Source of the DNA: Salinispora arenicola
Lineage (GTDB): Bacteria; Actinomycetota; Actinomycetes; Mycobacteriales; Micromonosporaceae
Assembly: GCF_006716065.1 (NCBI RefSeq)
Contig: NZ_VFOL01000001.1
Location: forward strand, 62,001-126,000
Direction: 5' to 3'
DNA: 64,000 nt
The translations under genes were made by a program, and so were the position numbers. Below, piece after piece: positions 10,543 to 19,596 of the stretch. Position 1 is the stretch's first letter. Each line of letters opens with the position of its first letter. Below the pieces are notes generated by a model, which saw only the letters and a list, made by a program, of their open reading frames with translations, made no database searches and was not told where the DNA came from.

Positions 10543-12315
10543 ATGCCCGCCGCACACCTGCTCGTCGGCCCGCTGCTCCGACGGGTAGTCGGCACGCAGG
10601 CCACCATCTGGGTCGAGACGAGCGCACCCGCGGTGGTCACCGTCCGTACGGCCGACGGCGCCACCGGCACCGCGGCCACCTTCTCCGCCTACCAGCACCA
10701 CTACGCCCTGGTCGTGGTCTCCGGACTGGTCCCGGGCACCGCCAGCACCTACGAGGTGCTGCTCGACGGTGAACCCGTCTGGCCACAGCGGGGCCCCTAC
10801 CAGCCCAGTGTCATCCGCACCCGGGCGGCCGACGACCGCGACCAGCCGGTGCACCTGGCCTTCGGCTCGTGCCGGGAAACCACCCAGCGGGCCACCGCAC
10901 GCCGACTGCCCCCGGACGCGCTCGACGCCTACGCGCGGCGGCTGGCCGCCGACTTCGACCCGGCGGACCTGCCCGACCTGCTGCTGCTCCTCGGCGACCA
11001 GGTGTACGCCGACGAGACCTCACCGACCGTACGACGCCTGCTGAGTCGGCGACGCCAGCGGCCGGCGGGCGCACCGGTCGACCAGGTGGTGAGCTTCGAC
11101 GAGTACACCAAGCTCTACCTGGAGTCGTGGGGCGACCCGGAGATCCGCTGGTTGCTCTCCACCGTACCGACGGTAATGATCTTCGACGACCACGAGATCG
11201 TCGACGACTGGAACACCTCCGCGGCCTGGCGCGCCGACGCCCGCGCCCAGCCCTGGTGGGCCGAGCGCATCGGCAGCGGCCTGGCGTCCTACTGGGTCTA
11301 CCAGCACCTCGGCAACCTCTCCCCGGAGGAGATCGCGGCGGACCCGGTCCACACGAAGGTGACCACCGCTGAGGACGCCACCGAGGTACTGCGCGAGTTC
11401 GGTCGCCAGGTCGACCGGGAGTCCGACCTCGCCCACGACCCCGAACGGTGGCGGGCGGTGCAGTACCAGTGGAGCTTCGCGCTCGACATCGGCCGGACCC
11501 GCCTGGTCATGCTCGACAACCGGTGCAGCCGGGTGCTGGCGTCGGGCCAGCGGGCGATACTGCCGCCGGGTGAGTGGTCCTGGCTCGTCGACCAGGCCCA
11601 CGGCACGTACGACCACCTGGTCGTGGGCTGTTCCCTGCCGTGGCTGCTCCCGCCCAGCATCCACCACGTGGAGGCGTGGAACGAGAAACTCGCCGACTCC
11701 CCCCGACGCTGGGTGGCCGACGCGGCGGAGAAGCTACGCCGCGCTCTCGACCTCGAGCACTGGGCGGCGTTCCGTCGCTCGTTCGACGCACTCGGTGCGC
11801 TGTTCGCCCGCATCGGCGGCGGCACGCCGGACGAACCCGGGCGGCACCCGGACACCGGCCCGACGTCCGCGGCCCCGGCGTCGATCAGTGTCCTCGGTGG
11901 AGACGTGCACCACTCGTACGTGGCCCGGGCCCGGTTCGCCGACTCATCGGTGGTCACCCCGGTGCACCAGCTCACCTGCTCGCCCATCCACAACCAGGTG
12001 CCGGCCGGGATGCGTCCGATGATGCGGCTGGGCTGGTCACCGGGCCTGGCCGTGGCCGCCCGGGCGCTGGCGCGCACAGCCGGCGTCCGCCGGCCGTCGC
12101 TGACGTGGACGAAGCTAGCCGGCCCGTACTTCGGCAACGCCATCGGCGCACTGCGCCACGACGGGTGTCGGGCCGAGGTAACGATCGAGGGCACCACCAG
12201 TGCCGGTGCGCTGCACGGGGTGATGCGCCACGACCTCGCCGGCGGCCCAACGGCAACCCCGGCCAACGCCGAGCCCGGTGCCTGGGCTCGGCCATCTGCG
12301 CCCCGCGCTCGCTAA
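10543..12315 (+). CDS. PhoD-like alkaline phosphatase/phosphodiesterase
   Basis: A 590-residue metallophosphatase of the PhoD-like family. The N-terminal domain is an Ig-like beta fold. It is followed by the metal-binding motifs LAFGSCRET, LLLGDQVYADE, MIFDDHEIVDDWN and, near the end, SVLGGDVHHSYVAR. No signal peptide is visible, so unlike the secreted PhoD of Bacillus this is probably intracellular, as in many actinobacterial paralogues. The start ATG has GGGAGG about 7 bases upstream. It is transcribed divergently from ftsY across a 146-base gap. The substrate is unknown. Confidence 0.87.
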   Translation: MPAAHLLVGPLLRRVVGTQATIWVETSAPAVVTVRTADGATGTAATFSAYQHHYALVVVSGLVPGTASTYEVLLDGEPVWPQRGPYQPSVIRTRAADDRDQPVHLAFGSCRETTQRATARRLPPDALDAYARRLAADFDPADLPDLLLLLGDQVYADETSPTVRRLLSRRRQRPAGAPVDQVVSFDEYTKLYLESWGDPEIRWLLSTVPTVMIFDDHEIVDDWNTSAAWRADARAQPWWAERIGSGLASYWVYQHLGNLSPEEIAADPVHTKVTTAEDATEVLREFGRQVDRESDLAHDPERWRAVQYQWSFALDIGRTRLVMLDNRCSRVLASGQRAILPPGEWSWLVDQAHGTYDHLVVGCSLPWLLPPSIHHVEAWNEKLADSPRRWVADAAEKLRRALDLEHWAAFRRSFDALGALFARIGGGTPDEPGRHPDTGPTSAAPASISVLGGDVHHSYVARARFADSSVVTPVHQLTCSPIHNQVPAGMRPMMRLGWSPGLAVAARALARTAGVRRPSLTWTKLAGPYFGNAIGALRHDGCRAEVTIEGTTSAGALHGVMRHDLAGGPTATPANAEPGAWARPSAPRAR

Positions 12316-12362
12316 GGTAATGCGGTTCGCCCCCGGCTCTGTCCAGGCGCGAGAATGAGGGC

Positions 12363-12890
12363 ATGACCTGGAGAGCACCTGAGATCGACCGCCGACACGA
12401 GCCCTACCTCGGTGCGGAACGCGCCCTGCTCACCGGCTGGCTGGAGTACCACCGTGACACCCTGCTGCACAAGTGCGCGGGCCTGTCTGCCGACCAGCTA
12501 CGCACCGCGAGCGTCGAACCGTCCCCGCTCTCCCTCCTCGGCCTGATTCGGCACATGACCTACGTCGAGCGGGCGTGGTTCCGGCAGCGTTTCGCCGGGC
12601 AGGACGTGCCCGACCCGTTCGACTTCACCACTGATCCGGACGCTGAGTTCCGGGTGGAGACCGCCGACCCGGAGGCCGAACTGGCCGCGTTCCGGGCCGA
12701 GATCGCGGCCGCCGACGCAGCCGCCGACGGGCGCGACCTCGACGAGGAGTTCACGCTGCGCCGACGGGACGGCAGCAGCCGCCAGCTCAGCCTGCGCTGG
12801 GTCTACCTACACATGATCGAGGAGTACGCCCGGCACAACGGCCACGCCGACCTGATCCGGGAACGCCTCGACGGCATCACCGGAGACTGA
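12363..12890 (+). CDS. DinB/DUF664-family protein
   Basis: A 175-residue predicted four-helix-bundle protein of the DinB/YfiT-like superfamily. It carries three spaced histidines that usually bind a metal: in LLGLIRHMTYVER, in WVYLHMIEEYA and in RHNGHADLIRE. In actinobacteria, relatives of this family act as mycothiol- or thiol-dependent S-transferases, but no substrate can be assigned here. It lies 47 bases after the PhoD-like gene and ends 2 bases before the stop of the convergent HAD gene. Confidence 0.8.
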   Translation: MTWRAPEIDRRHEPYLGAERALLTGWLEYHRDTLLHKCAGLSADQLRTASVEPSPLSLLGLIRHMTYVERAWFRQRFAGQDVPDPFDFTTDPDAEFRVETADPEAELAAFRAEIAAADAAADGRDLDEEFTLRRRDGSSRQLSLRWVYLHMIEEYARHNGHADLIRERLDGITGD

Positions 12891-12892
12891 CG

Positions 12893-13516
12893 TCAACCCA
12901 CCGGGGCCAGGGCGGCCCGCAGGTAGCGCAGGTCGCCGGGGCCGCTCCAGCGGTGCGCCGACAGGCCGGCCACCCGGGCCCCCGCGACCACCCGGTCATC
13001 GTCGTCGACGAGCAACACCCGCGACGGCGGGGTTCGTAGCGCCTCGCAGGCCGCCTGAAAGTACTCCTTCGCGGGCTTGTGCACGCCGACGACCGACGAG
13101 TTCACCACGACGTCCAACTCGCCCTCGAGCCCGAGGGCGGCGAGATCGGCGTCGAGCGCGTCGGTGGCGTTCGTACCGAGCCCGACCGGAACCCCGGACG
13201 CCCGGACCTCCCGGATGAACGCCAGTACCTGCGGGTCGACCTCGCCCCGGTAGCGCTGCCACTCGTCCACGGCGGCCTGGGCTCGCTGTGCCCCCACCGA
13301 CGGGGTCAGCGCCGCGGCCACGCTGGTCACCCACTCGGCGTGGCTCACCCGGCCGGTCAGTACCGGCTGGAGCAGCCCCCAGGACATCGCGATCTCGCCG
13401 AGGACACCCTCGGTGAGCCCGTACGTTCGCTCGACGCCGACGGCGACCGCCGGATCCCAACGGCGCAGCACCCCGTCGAAGTCCACCAGAAGCGCCGTCG
13501 CTCGTTCCCGACTCAC
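12893..13516 (-). CDS. HAD-family hydrolase
   Basis: A 207-residue haloacid dehalogenase-like phosphatase. Motif I is LLVDFDGVLRRWD with the nucleophilic Asp, the motif II region is LGTNATDAL, a Lys is in VHKPAKEYF, and motif IV is VLLVDDDDRVV. The layout resembles epoxide hydrolase-like or phosphoglycolate phosphatase-like HADs with a small helical cap. The GTG start overlaps the smc stop (GTGA), so it is translationally coupled to smc. This does not establish a role in chromosome maintenance. Confidence 0.85.
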   Translation of the reverse strand: MSRERATALLVDFDGVLRRWDPAVAVGVERTYGLTEGVLGEIAMSWGLLQPVLTGRVSHAEWVTSVAAALTPSVGAQRAQAAVDEWQRYRGEVDPQVLAFIREVRASGVPVGLGTNATDALDADLAALGLEGELDVVVNSSVVGVHKPAKEYFQAACEALRTPPSRVLLVDDDDRVVAGARVAGLSAHRWSGPGDLRYLRAALAPVG

Positions 13517-16500
13517 TCGTTGTCCTCCCGCCCGTCCCCGGCTCGGTCGAGCCGCTGACTGATCACTTGGGTCACCCCGTTTCGCATGGTCACGCCGTAG
13601 AGCGCGTCCGCGACTTCCATCGTCCGCTTCTGGTGCGTGATGACGATCAGCTGGCTCTTCTCCCGCAGCTGCGCCAGCAACGTGATCAGGCGCCCCAGGT
13701 TCACGTCGTCGAGCGCCGCCTCCACCTCGTCCATGATGTAGAACGGGCTGGGACGGGCACGAAAGATCGCCACCAGCATCGCCACCGCGGTCAACGACCG
13801 CTCCCCACCGGAGAGCAGCGACAGCCGTTTGATCTTCTTGCTCGGCGGGCGGGCCTCCACCTCGACGCCCGTGGTGAGCAGGTCCTCCGGCTCGGTGAGC
13901 ACCAGCCGCCCCGCACCGCCGGGGAACAGCACGCTGAAGACCTGCTCGAACTCCCGGGCGGTGTCGGCGAACGCACTGGCGAAGACAGCCAGGATCCGAT
14001 CGTCCACATCCTTGACCACGGTCAGCAGATCCCGCCGGGTGGCCTTCAGGTCCTCCAACTGCTCGGAGAGGAACTTGTACCGCTCCTCCAGCGCCGCGAA
14101 CTCCTCCAACGCGAGGGGGTTGACCTTGCCGAGCAGGGCCAGTTCCCGTTCCGCCTTGGCGGCCCGCTTCTCCTGCGCCGCCCGCTCGTACGGGACCGGC
14201 TCGGGTGCTGGCAGGCCGTCGCGGTCGGCGGCGGCGACCTCGGCGTCGGTCGGCGGAACCAGGTGGGCCGGGCCGTACTCGTCGATCAGGGTCGCCAGGT
14301 CCAGGCCGAAGTCCTCGGCCGCCTTCGCCTCCAGTTGCTCGATTCGCAGCCGTTGCTCGGCGCGGGCCACCTCGTCGCGGTGCACCTGGCCGGTCAGCCG
14401 CTCCAACTCCGCACCGAGACGCTTGGCGGCGCCGCGTACCTCGGACAGCTCGGCCTCCCGGGCGGCGCGTTGGCGTGCCACCGCGTCACGCTGCTCGGCT
14501 GCCTGCGCGATGGAGGTGTCGAGCCGGGTCAGCGCCTCCTGGGCGCCAGTGGCCACCGCCTTGGCGACCGCCGCGCCCCGGGTACGCACCGCCCGTCGTG
14601 CCGCCGCCCGCTCCCGGGCGGCGCGCTCGGCCGTGGCCTGCCGGCGCAGCGAGTCGGCCCGTCCGGCGATCGAGGAGACCCGCTCCTCGGCGGTCCGCAC
14701 CGCCAACCGCACCTCCATCTCGTTCTGCCGGGCTCGCGGGAGGGTAGCGGCCAACTCGTCGCGCTCCTCGGTGGACGGCTCGGCGTCGACCGGAGTGGCC
14801 TCGGCCAGCCGCAGCCGTTCCGCCAACTCGGTCAGGGCGGCGAGGTCCCGCTCGCGGGCCTCCACCGCCCGGGACCGGGCCTCATTCAGCCGTTCGGTCT
14901 CGGCCCGCGCCGACCGCGCGGCGGCACCCAGTTCGGCGAGCCGGCGAGCGGCGGCGTTGCGGTGGCCCTCCGCCTCCCGCTTCGCGGCGGCGGCATGCTG
15001 TACCACCTCCTTGGCCGCGGCGACACCCGCCCGCGCCTGCACCAGCTGCTCGCGCAGCTGCGCAGCGGTCCGCTCGGCGGCGGCGCGGTTCGTCCGGGCC
15101 TCCTCCACGGCGGCCTGCACCTCGATGAAGCTCGGCGCCTTGGCCGACCCGCCAGCGGCGGCGTACGCCCCGAGCACATCCCCCTCCGGGGTCACCGCTC
15201 GCAGCTCGGGATTGTCGGCGACGACCTCGGCGGCGGTGGCGAGGTCGGCGACGAGGACGACGTCCCGCAACGCCCGGTGCACGGCGGGACCGATCGGCGG
15301 GGCACACTCCACGAGATCGGGTGCCCACCGGGCCCCGTCGGGCAGCTTGGGGCGCAGCGCGTCGGCGGGACCGGCCATGCCGGGGCCGGCCGGGCTGCCG
15401 ACCACGAGACCAGCCCGACCAGCATCGGTGATCTTGAGCAGCCGGATCGCTTCGGCCGCCTCGTCCACGCCGCTGACCGCGACGGAGTCGGCGAGCCCGT
15501 CCAGCGCGGCAGCGAGCGCGGCCTCGTGCCCGGGCGACACGGTGAGCAGCCCGGAGAGCCCGCCGAGCAGCCCCGGCACCTCGCCCGCACGGGCCAACAG
15601 GGCTCCGGCGCCGTCCTTGCGACGCAGTCCCAGGGCCAGTGCTTCCTCGCGCGCCTTCCAGGTGGCGGCGTCCTTCTCGGCGGATCGTTCGGCATCGCTG
15701 AGCGCCCGGACCCCCGCCTGTGCCTGTTCCTGGCCGGCGACCGCTTCGGCGTGCCGGGCGTCCAGGCCGGCGTTGTCCCGGTCGGCCTCGGTGGACCGCT
15801 CAGCGGCGGCGTCCACCTCGGCCTGAGTCCGCTCGGCTCGGGCCAGGGCGTCGGCATACGCGGCGGTGAGGCGCTCGATCTCCTCGCCGGCGGTGGCGGT
15901 ACGAGCACGGGCGGAGTTGACCTGCCCCGCCAGCCGGGCCAGCCCTTCCCGACGGTCGGCGATGGCCTTTGCCGCCGCGACCAGCTCCCGCTCGGCGGCG
16001 GCGAGCTGCCGCTCCAGGTCCTGGCGGTGCTCCACCGCCTCCGCCAGGCGGACCTGGTCGTCGGTGAGCGCCGCGCGCAGCTCCTCCTCCTGCTCGCGGA
16101 CGTGCTCCGCCTCCGCCTCCAGCTGGTCCGGGTCGCGGCCCGGCCGCTCGTCGTCCGGCGTGGCGCTGAGGTGACGCCGTCGCTCACCGGCGAGCTGCTC
16201 CATCGACCGGAACCGCTCCTGCAGGGCAGAGAGTCGGTACCAGGTGTCCTGGGCGGCGGCGAGCAGCGGCGCGTCCTCGGCCAGCGCCGCCTCCAACTCG
16301 CCGAGGCGGGCCTCGACCTCGGCGTACTCGGTCTCGACCCACTCGCGCCGCGCACGCACGGCGGTCTCGTCGGCGATCTCCTTGGCCAGGGTGGCGCGCA
16401 GGGTGGCGAGGTCGTCGGCGAGGAGTCGGAGCCGGGAGTCCCGCAGGTTCGCCTGGATCACCGCGGCGCGCCGGGCCACCTCGGCCTGCCGACCGAGTGG

Positions 16501-17109
16501 CTTGAGCTGGCGGCGCAGCTCGGCGGTGAGGTCGGTGAGCCGGTTGAGGTTGGTCTGCATCGCGTCGAGCTTCCGCAGCGCCTTCTCCTTGCGCTTGCGG
16601 TGCTTGAGGACGCCGGCCGCCTCCTCGATGAACGCGCGTCGGTCCTCCGGTTTGGCGTGCAGCATGCCGTCGAGCCGGCCCTGTCCGACGATGATGTGCA
16701 TCTCCCGGCCGATGCCGGAGTCGCTGAGCAGTTCCTGGATGTCGAGCAGTCGGCACGAGTCACCGTTGATCTCGTACTCGCTCTCGCCGGAGCGGAACAT
16801 CCGGCGGGTGATCGAGACCTCGGTGTACTCGATGGGCAGGGCACCGTCGGTGTTGTCGATGGTGAGGGTCACCTCGGCCCGGCCCAGCGGTGCCCGCCCG
16901 GCAGTACCGGCGAAGATGACGTCCTCCATCTTGCCGCCCCGCAGCGCCTTCGCGCCCTGCTCGCCGAGGACCCAGGCGATGGCGTCGACGACGTTCGACT
17001 TCCCGGAGCCGTTCGGACCCACCACGCAGGTGATACCCGGTTCCAGCTTCAACGTCGTCGCGGAGGCGAAGGACTTGAAGCCCTTGACCGTCAGGCTCTT
17101 GAGATGCAC
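13513..17109 (-). CDS. smc: Chromosome partition/condensation protein SMC
   Basis: ATPase that organises and segregates the chromosome together with ScpA and ScpB (not in this window). The 1198-residue protein has Walker A GPNGSGKS at residues 31-38. Two long coiled coils flank a hinge rich in Gly near the middle. The C-terminal signature is LLSGGERSLTAVAM, followed by Walker B FYIMDEVEAALDD. The frame is open further upstream, but the SMC N-terminus MHLKSLTVKGFKSF begins at the GTG at 17107-17109, with GAGGA about 8 bases upstream, so this start is used. It sits apart from the rnc-mutM genes it often follows. Confidence 0.97.
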   Translation of the reverse strand: MHLKSLTVKGFKSFASATTLKLEPGITCVVGPNGSGKSNVVDAIAWVLGEQGAKALRGGKMEDVIFAGTAGRAPLGRAEVTLTIDNTDGALPIEYTEVSITRRMFRSGESEYEINGDSCRLLDIQELLSDSGIGREMHIIVGQGRLDGMLHAKPEDRRAFIEEAAGVLKHRKRKEKALRKLDAMQTNLNRLTDLTAELRRQLKPLGRQAEVARRAAVIQANLRDSRLRLLADDLATLRATLAKEIADETAVRARREWVETEYAEVEARLGELEAALAEDAPLLAAAQDTWYRLSALQERFRSMEQLAGERRRHLSATPDDERPGRDPDQLEAEAEHVREQEEELRAALTDDQVRLAEAVEHRQDLERQLAAAERELVAAAKAIADRREGLARLAGQVNSARARTATAGEEIERLTAAYADALARAERTQAEVDAAAERSTEADRDNAGLDARHAEAVAGQEQAQAGVRALSDAERSAEKDAATWKAREEALALGLRRKDGAGALLARAGEVPGLLGGLSGLLTVSPGHEAALAAALDGLADSVAVSGVDEAAEAIRLLKITDAGRAGLVVGSPAGPGMAGPADALRPKLPDGARWAPDLVECAPPIGPAVHRALRDVVLVADLATAAEVVADNPELRAVTPEGDVLGAYAAAGGSAKAPSFIEVQAAVEEARTNRAAAERTAAQLREQLVQARAGVAAAKEVVQHAAAAKREAEGHRNAAARRLAELGAAARSARAETERLNEARSRAVEARERDLAALTELAERLRLAEATPVDAEPSTEERDELAATLPRARQNEMEVRLAVRTAEERVSSIAGRADSLRRQATAERAARERAAARRAVRTRGAAVAKAVATGAQEALTRLDTSIAQAAEQRDAVARQRAAREAELSEVRGAAKRLGAELERLTGQVHRDEVARAEQRLRIEQLEAKAAEDFGLDLATLIDEYGPAHLVPPTDAEVAAADRDGLPAPEPVPYERAAQEKRAAKAERELALLGKVNPLALEEFAALEERYKFLSEQLEDLKATRRDLLTVVKDVDDRILAVFASAFADTAREFEQVFSVLFPGGAGRLVLTEPEDLLTTGVEVEARPPSKKIKRLSLLSGGERSLTAVAMLVAIFRARPSPFYIMDEVEAALDDVNLGRLITLLAQLREKSQLIVITHQKRTMEVADALYGVTMRNGVTQVISQRLDRAGDGREDNE

Positions 17110-17453
17110 TTCATCGATCCTCGTCCGGTGGCCGCCGTACCGTCGCCCGGCTGCGCGGACCTGGGTGAACCCGCAGACTAACCCGCAGTCGGGGGCTACC
17201 ACGCAAGCGACCCGCCTGAGGCACCACCGGCCGGGCCACAACCGGTTCGCGCTCCGCGCCGACCCGCACGGGAGCCGGTCATTCGGGCGTAGCCACGACG
17301 TCTCGCTCCAACGGAGCAGGTGGCGATGCACACAAGTGACGGTGCGCACAGAGGGCCGCCGTACACAGAACCGCGCGCCGGCACGGAGGTGTCGGCGCGC
17401 TTCTTCGCGTGGTGCGATTCAGTTTTCGCGGAGCTCGGTGTTGACCCGGCGGG
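17110..17453. other. Intergenic region upstream of smc with a hairpin
   Basis: The 344 bases hold no gene I can support. A 12-bp stem with a GGAG loop lies at 17373-17400 (arms GCGCGCCGGCAC and GTGTCGGCGCGC, one G-T pair). It is well placed to end transcription of the small gene at 17454-17648. The rest presumably carries the smc promoter, but no clear -35/-10 pair was recognised. Confidence 0.4.
17373..17400 (-). terminator. Hairpin after the small coiled-coil gene
   Basis: Inverted repeat with 12-bp arms and a 4-base loop, just beyond the stop of the gene at 17454-17648. There is no long U-tract, as is usual for high-GC actinobacterial terminators. Confidence 0.45.
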
Positions 17454-17648
17454 TCAGGTCAGCGCGGGCTCGGCAAGCCGGAGCAGGTCGTCCGCCTCCG
17501 CTGCCGCCGCGGCGAGCCGATCGTTCTCGGCACGCAGCCGCGTGATCTCGAACTCCAGTGCCTGAACCGTGGCACGCAGTCGGGTGACCTCGTCGAGCAG
17601 GCGCCGGTCGGGCGCCGCACCTACGTGGCCGTACAGGGCCTTCGCCAT
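17454..17648 (-). CDS. Small coiled-coil protein, function unknown
   Basis: A 64-residue protein (MAKALYGHVGAAPDRRLL...) with regularly spaced Leu/Ile positions in a short alpha-helical coiled coil (about 18-58) and no membrane segment. A strong ribosome binding site, AAGGAG, lies 6 bases before the ATG, which together with the codon usage supports a real gene. Similar very short proteins beginning MAKAL/MGRAL occur in actinomycetes without an assigned role. It is transcribed alone, between smc and the divergent CAP-domain gene. Confidence 0.75.
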   Translation of the reverse strand: MAKALYGHVGAAPDRRLLDEVTRLRATVQALEFEITRLRAENDRLAAAAAEADDLLRLAEPALT

Positions 17649-18031
17649 GTTTGACTCCTTGATATGCGCTGCCGGAAAGGCCGGCCAACGCGCGCCCAGT
17701 TAGTACGCGACTGTCAATCCAGCAAATTCTGGGCATGACCGGGCGCGACTGGCGACACCTACATATTGAGCCGGCATCCCCTCCTTCGTCAAGTTGCTAC
17801 AGGCCGCGGCCCTTCCTCACGTCAGCCTGTCCACCTAACGGGGCTGCCTTCCGGCGCGGACACGCGCTGTCCGGACAGCTTCACTGTACGCGCTGCTTCC
17901 GCAAAGTCCCCCGCCCGGGGCCCGGGTTCGCCTTAACTCTTTCTTAGCCACTACTTAGCCACGTTGCCCCGGTCAGCGGCTGCGACGTAGCGTCGCCCCG
18001 GCTCACAAACCAACCCGTGGAGGCTACCGCC
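17649..18031. promoter_or_regulatory. Divergent promoter region with an 11-bp direct repeat
   Basis: A 383-base region between two divergent genes. The nonamer CTTAGCCAC occurs at 17943-17951 and again at 17954-17962, exactly 11 bp apart, one helical turn, about 70 bases before the CAP gene start. This spacing is typical of a regulator-binding direct repeat. No coding sequence was seen here. Confidence 0.35.
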
Positions 18032-19429
18032 GTGTACGGCTGGAACGACCCGAGGAACCCGGACGGTACCCACCGGCAGCCCGAACCGACAGCCAACCAA
18101 CCCGCCTGGCTGACCGACCGACCAGAGCCACGCTCCTCGTACCTGTTCGGCGACGAACCGGAGCAGCCGGCCGACGAACCGAAACGACCCACCGACAGCT
18201 GGGGGCAACCGACCGACGGGTCGACCCGGCACACCGACAGCTGGCACCGGCCCACCGACGGGTGGAGCCAACAGCAGCCAGCCACACACCGGCAGCCGGA
18301 GGCCGGAACACAGAGCTGGGGCAGCGCGGACGACCCGTACCGCGGACCCGCGGGTGGTAGGTACCCCGAGCAGCCCACGCCGAGCTGGGGAGCCAACCCA
18401 ACCTGGCAGCAGGGCGGGCCCACCGACCCCTGGCGGCAGGAACACCCGAGCGACGGGCACCGCCAGCAGCCCGGGGGCTGGCAAAACGAACCCACCGGTG
18501 AGTGGCACCGCGGTGCCACTCCCAGCGGTGAGTGGCACCGCGCGGCCACCCCCACCGGCGGACCCGAGCACACCGACCGGTGGCGGCCCCATCAGACGAC
18601 CGGCGGATACGCCGACACGCCGACGACCCGTATGCCGCCCGTCGCGGGCCCATCGCCGACTGCCGACGTGCCCGCCGGGGATGGACCGCCCGCCGGGCGC
18701 CGGAACCGGCGGCCCCTGTTCATCGGGGGCGCGGCGGCGGCGGCCACACTGGTGGTGAGCCTCGGGGTCGGTGCCGTTACCCTCATCGGTGGCGACGACA
18801 CCAGGCCCACCTCGGCCGCCGAGGACATCGTGGCAACGAACCCGACATTCGGCGAGAGCTCAGCGCCGGCCACCCCCACCACCACGGCCAGCCCCAGCAC
18901 GACCCCGGCGTCACCGTCACCGTCGGCCACACCGAGTCGGAAGCCGGCACCGGCACCGTCGCGCTCCACCGCCGCGTCCCGTCCCACTCCGGCCCGGACC
19001 ACCACGTCCCCCGCCGGCAGCAACTCCACGCCCCCCAGCGGCAACATCAGTGCCGACGCCGCCAAGGTGGTCAGCCTGGTCAACGCCGAACGCGCGAAGG
19101 CCGGCTGCAAGGCTCTGAGCGTCGACGACAAACTGATGACCGCCGCCCAGCGGCACAGCCAGGACCAGGCCGACAACAAGAAGATGACGCACACGGGCAG
19201 CAACGGCAGCACCCTCGGCGACCGGGTCAAGGCCGTCGGCTACCGGTTCCGCGCCGCTGGGGAGAACGTCGCCTGGAACCAGCAGTCACCCGAGGCCGTG
19301 ATGAACGCGTGGATGAACAGCTCCGGCCACCGGGCGAACATCCTGAACTGCTCTTTCACCGAAATCGGGGTCGGCATCGCGAGCAGCAACGGACCGTACT
19401 GGACACAGGTCTTCGCCGCGCCGCTCTGA
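18032..19429 (+). CDS. Membrane-anchored CAP/SCP-domain protein
   Basis: A 465-residue protein with a long cytoplasmic N-terminal region rich in Pro, Gln, Trp and Thr that contains repeated PTDSW/PTDGW-like units. One transmembrane helix follows (about 229-252), then a Ser/Thr/Pro-rich external spacer and a C-terminal CAP (SCP/PR1) domain (about 345-465) with LVNAERAKAGC, THTGSNGSTLGDRV, GENVAWN and HRANIL. Bacterial CAP domains of the YkwD type are extracellular, and their function is poorly known. The GTG at 18032 is chosen over the GTG at 18017 because GGAGG lies between them (18019-18023), 8 bases before 18032. The gene is convergent with mutM. Confidence 0.85.
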   Translation: MYGWNDPRNPDGTHRQPEPTANQPAWLTDRPEPRSSYLFGDEPEQPADEPKRPTDSWGQPTDGSTRHTDSWHRPTDGWSQQQPATHRQPEAGTQSWGSADDPYRGPAGGRYPEQPTPSWGANPTWQQGGPTDPWRQEHPSDGHRQQPGGWQNEPTGEWHRGATPSGEWHRAATPTGGPEHTDRWRPHQTTGGYADTPTTRMPPVAGPSPTADVPAGDGPPAGRRNRRPLFIGGAAAAATLVVSLGVGAVTLIGGDDTRPTSAAEDIVATNPTFGESSAPATPTTTASPSTTPASPSPSATPSRKPAPAPSRSTAASRPTPARTTTSPAGSNSTPPSGNISADAAKVVSLVNAERAKAGCKALSVDDKLMTAAQRHSQDQADNKKMTHTGSNGSTLGDRVKAVGYRFRAAGENVAWNQQSPEAVMNAWMNSSGHRANILNCSFTEIGVGIASSNGPYWTQVFAAPL

Positions 19430-19452
19430 CCACGAGCCGTCGGCTCCGCCCG

Positions 19453-19499
19453 CCTGGTCGGCTGAGGTGCACCACGCCCGCGCACCTCAGCCGACCAGG
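19453..19499. terminator. Bidirectional terminator between CAP gene and mutM
   Basis: A perfect inverted repeat with 18-bp arms (CCTGGTCGGCTGAGGTGC and its complement) and an 11-base loop, located between two convergent genes. It has no T-run, but stem length and position support termination in both directions. Confidence 0.75.
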
Positions 19500-19596
19500 T
19501 GGAATGCCATCCCGACACGGCGACTCGTCGCACGCCGCCACAGACCCCGCCCGCCCCGGCCACGCGGGCGAGGCGCGGTGCAGCCGGTCGCTGGCT

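Noticed and set aside
13567..17181. A very long plus-strand open frame (about 1200 codons) opposite smc
   Set aside because: It is the antisense shadow of smc. High GC removes stops from several frames. The product is a Gly/Leu/Arg/Gln mosaic without any domain, while the minus frame has all SMC motifs.
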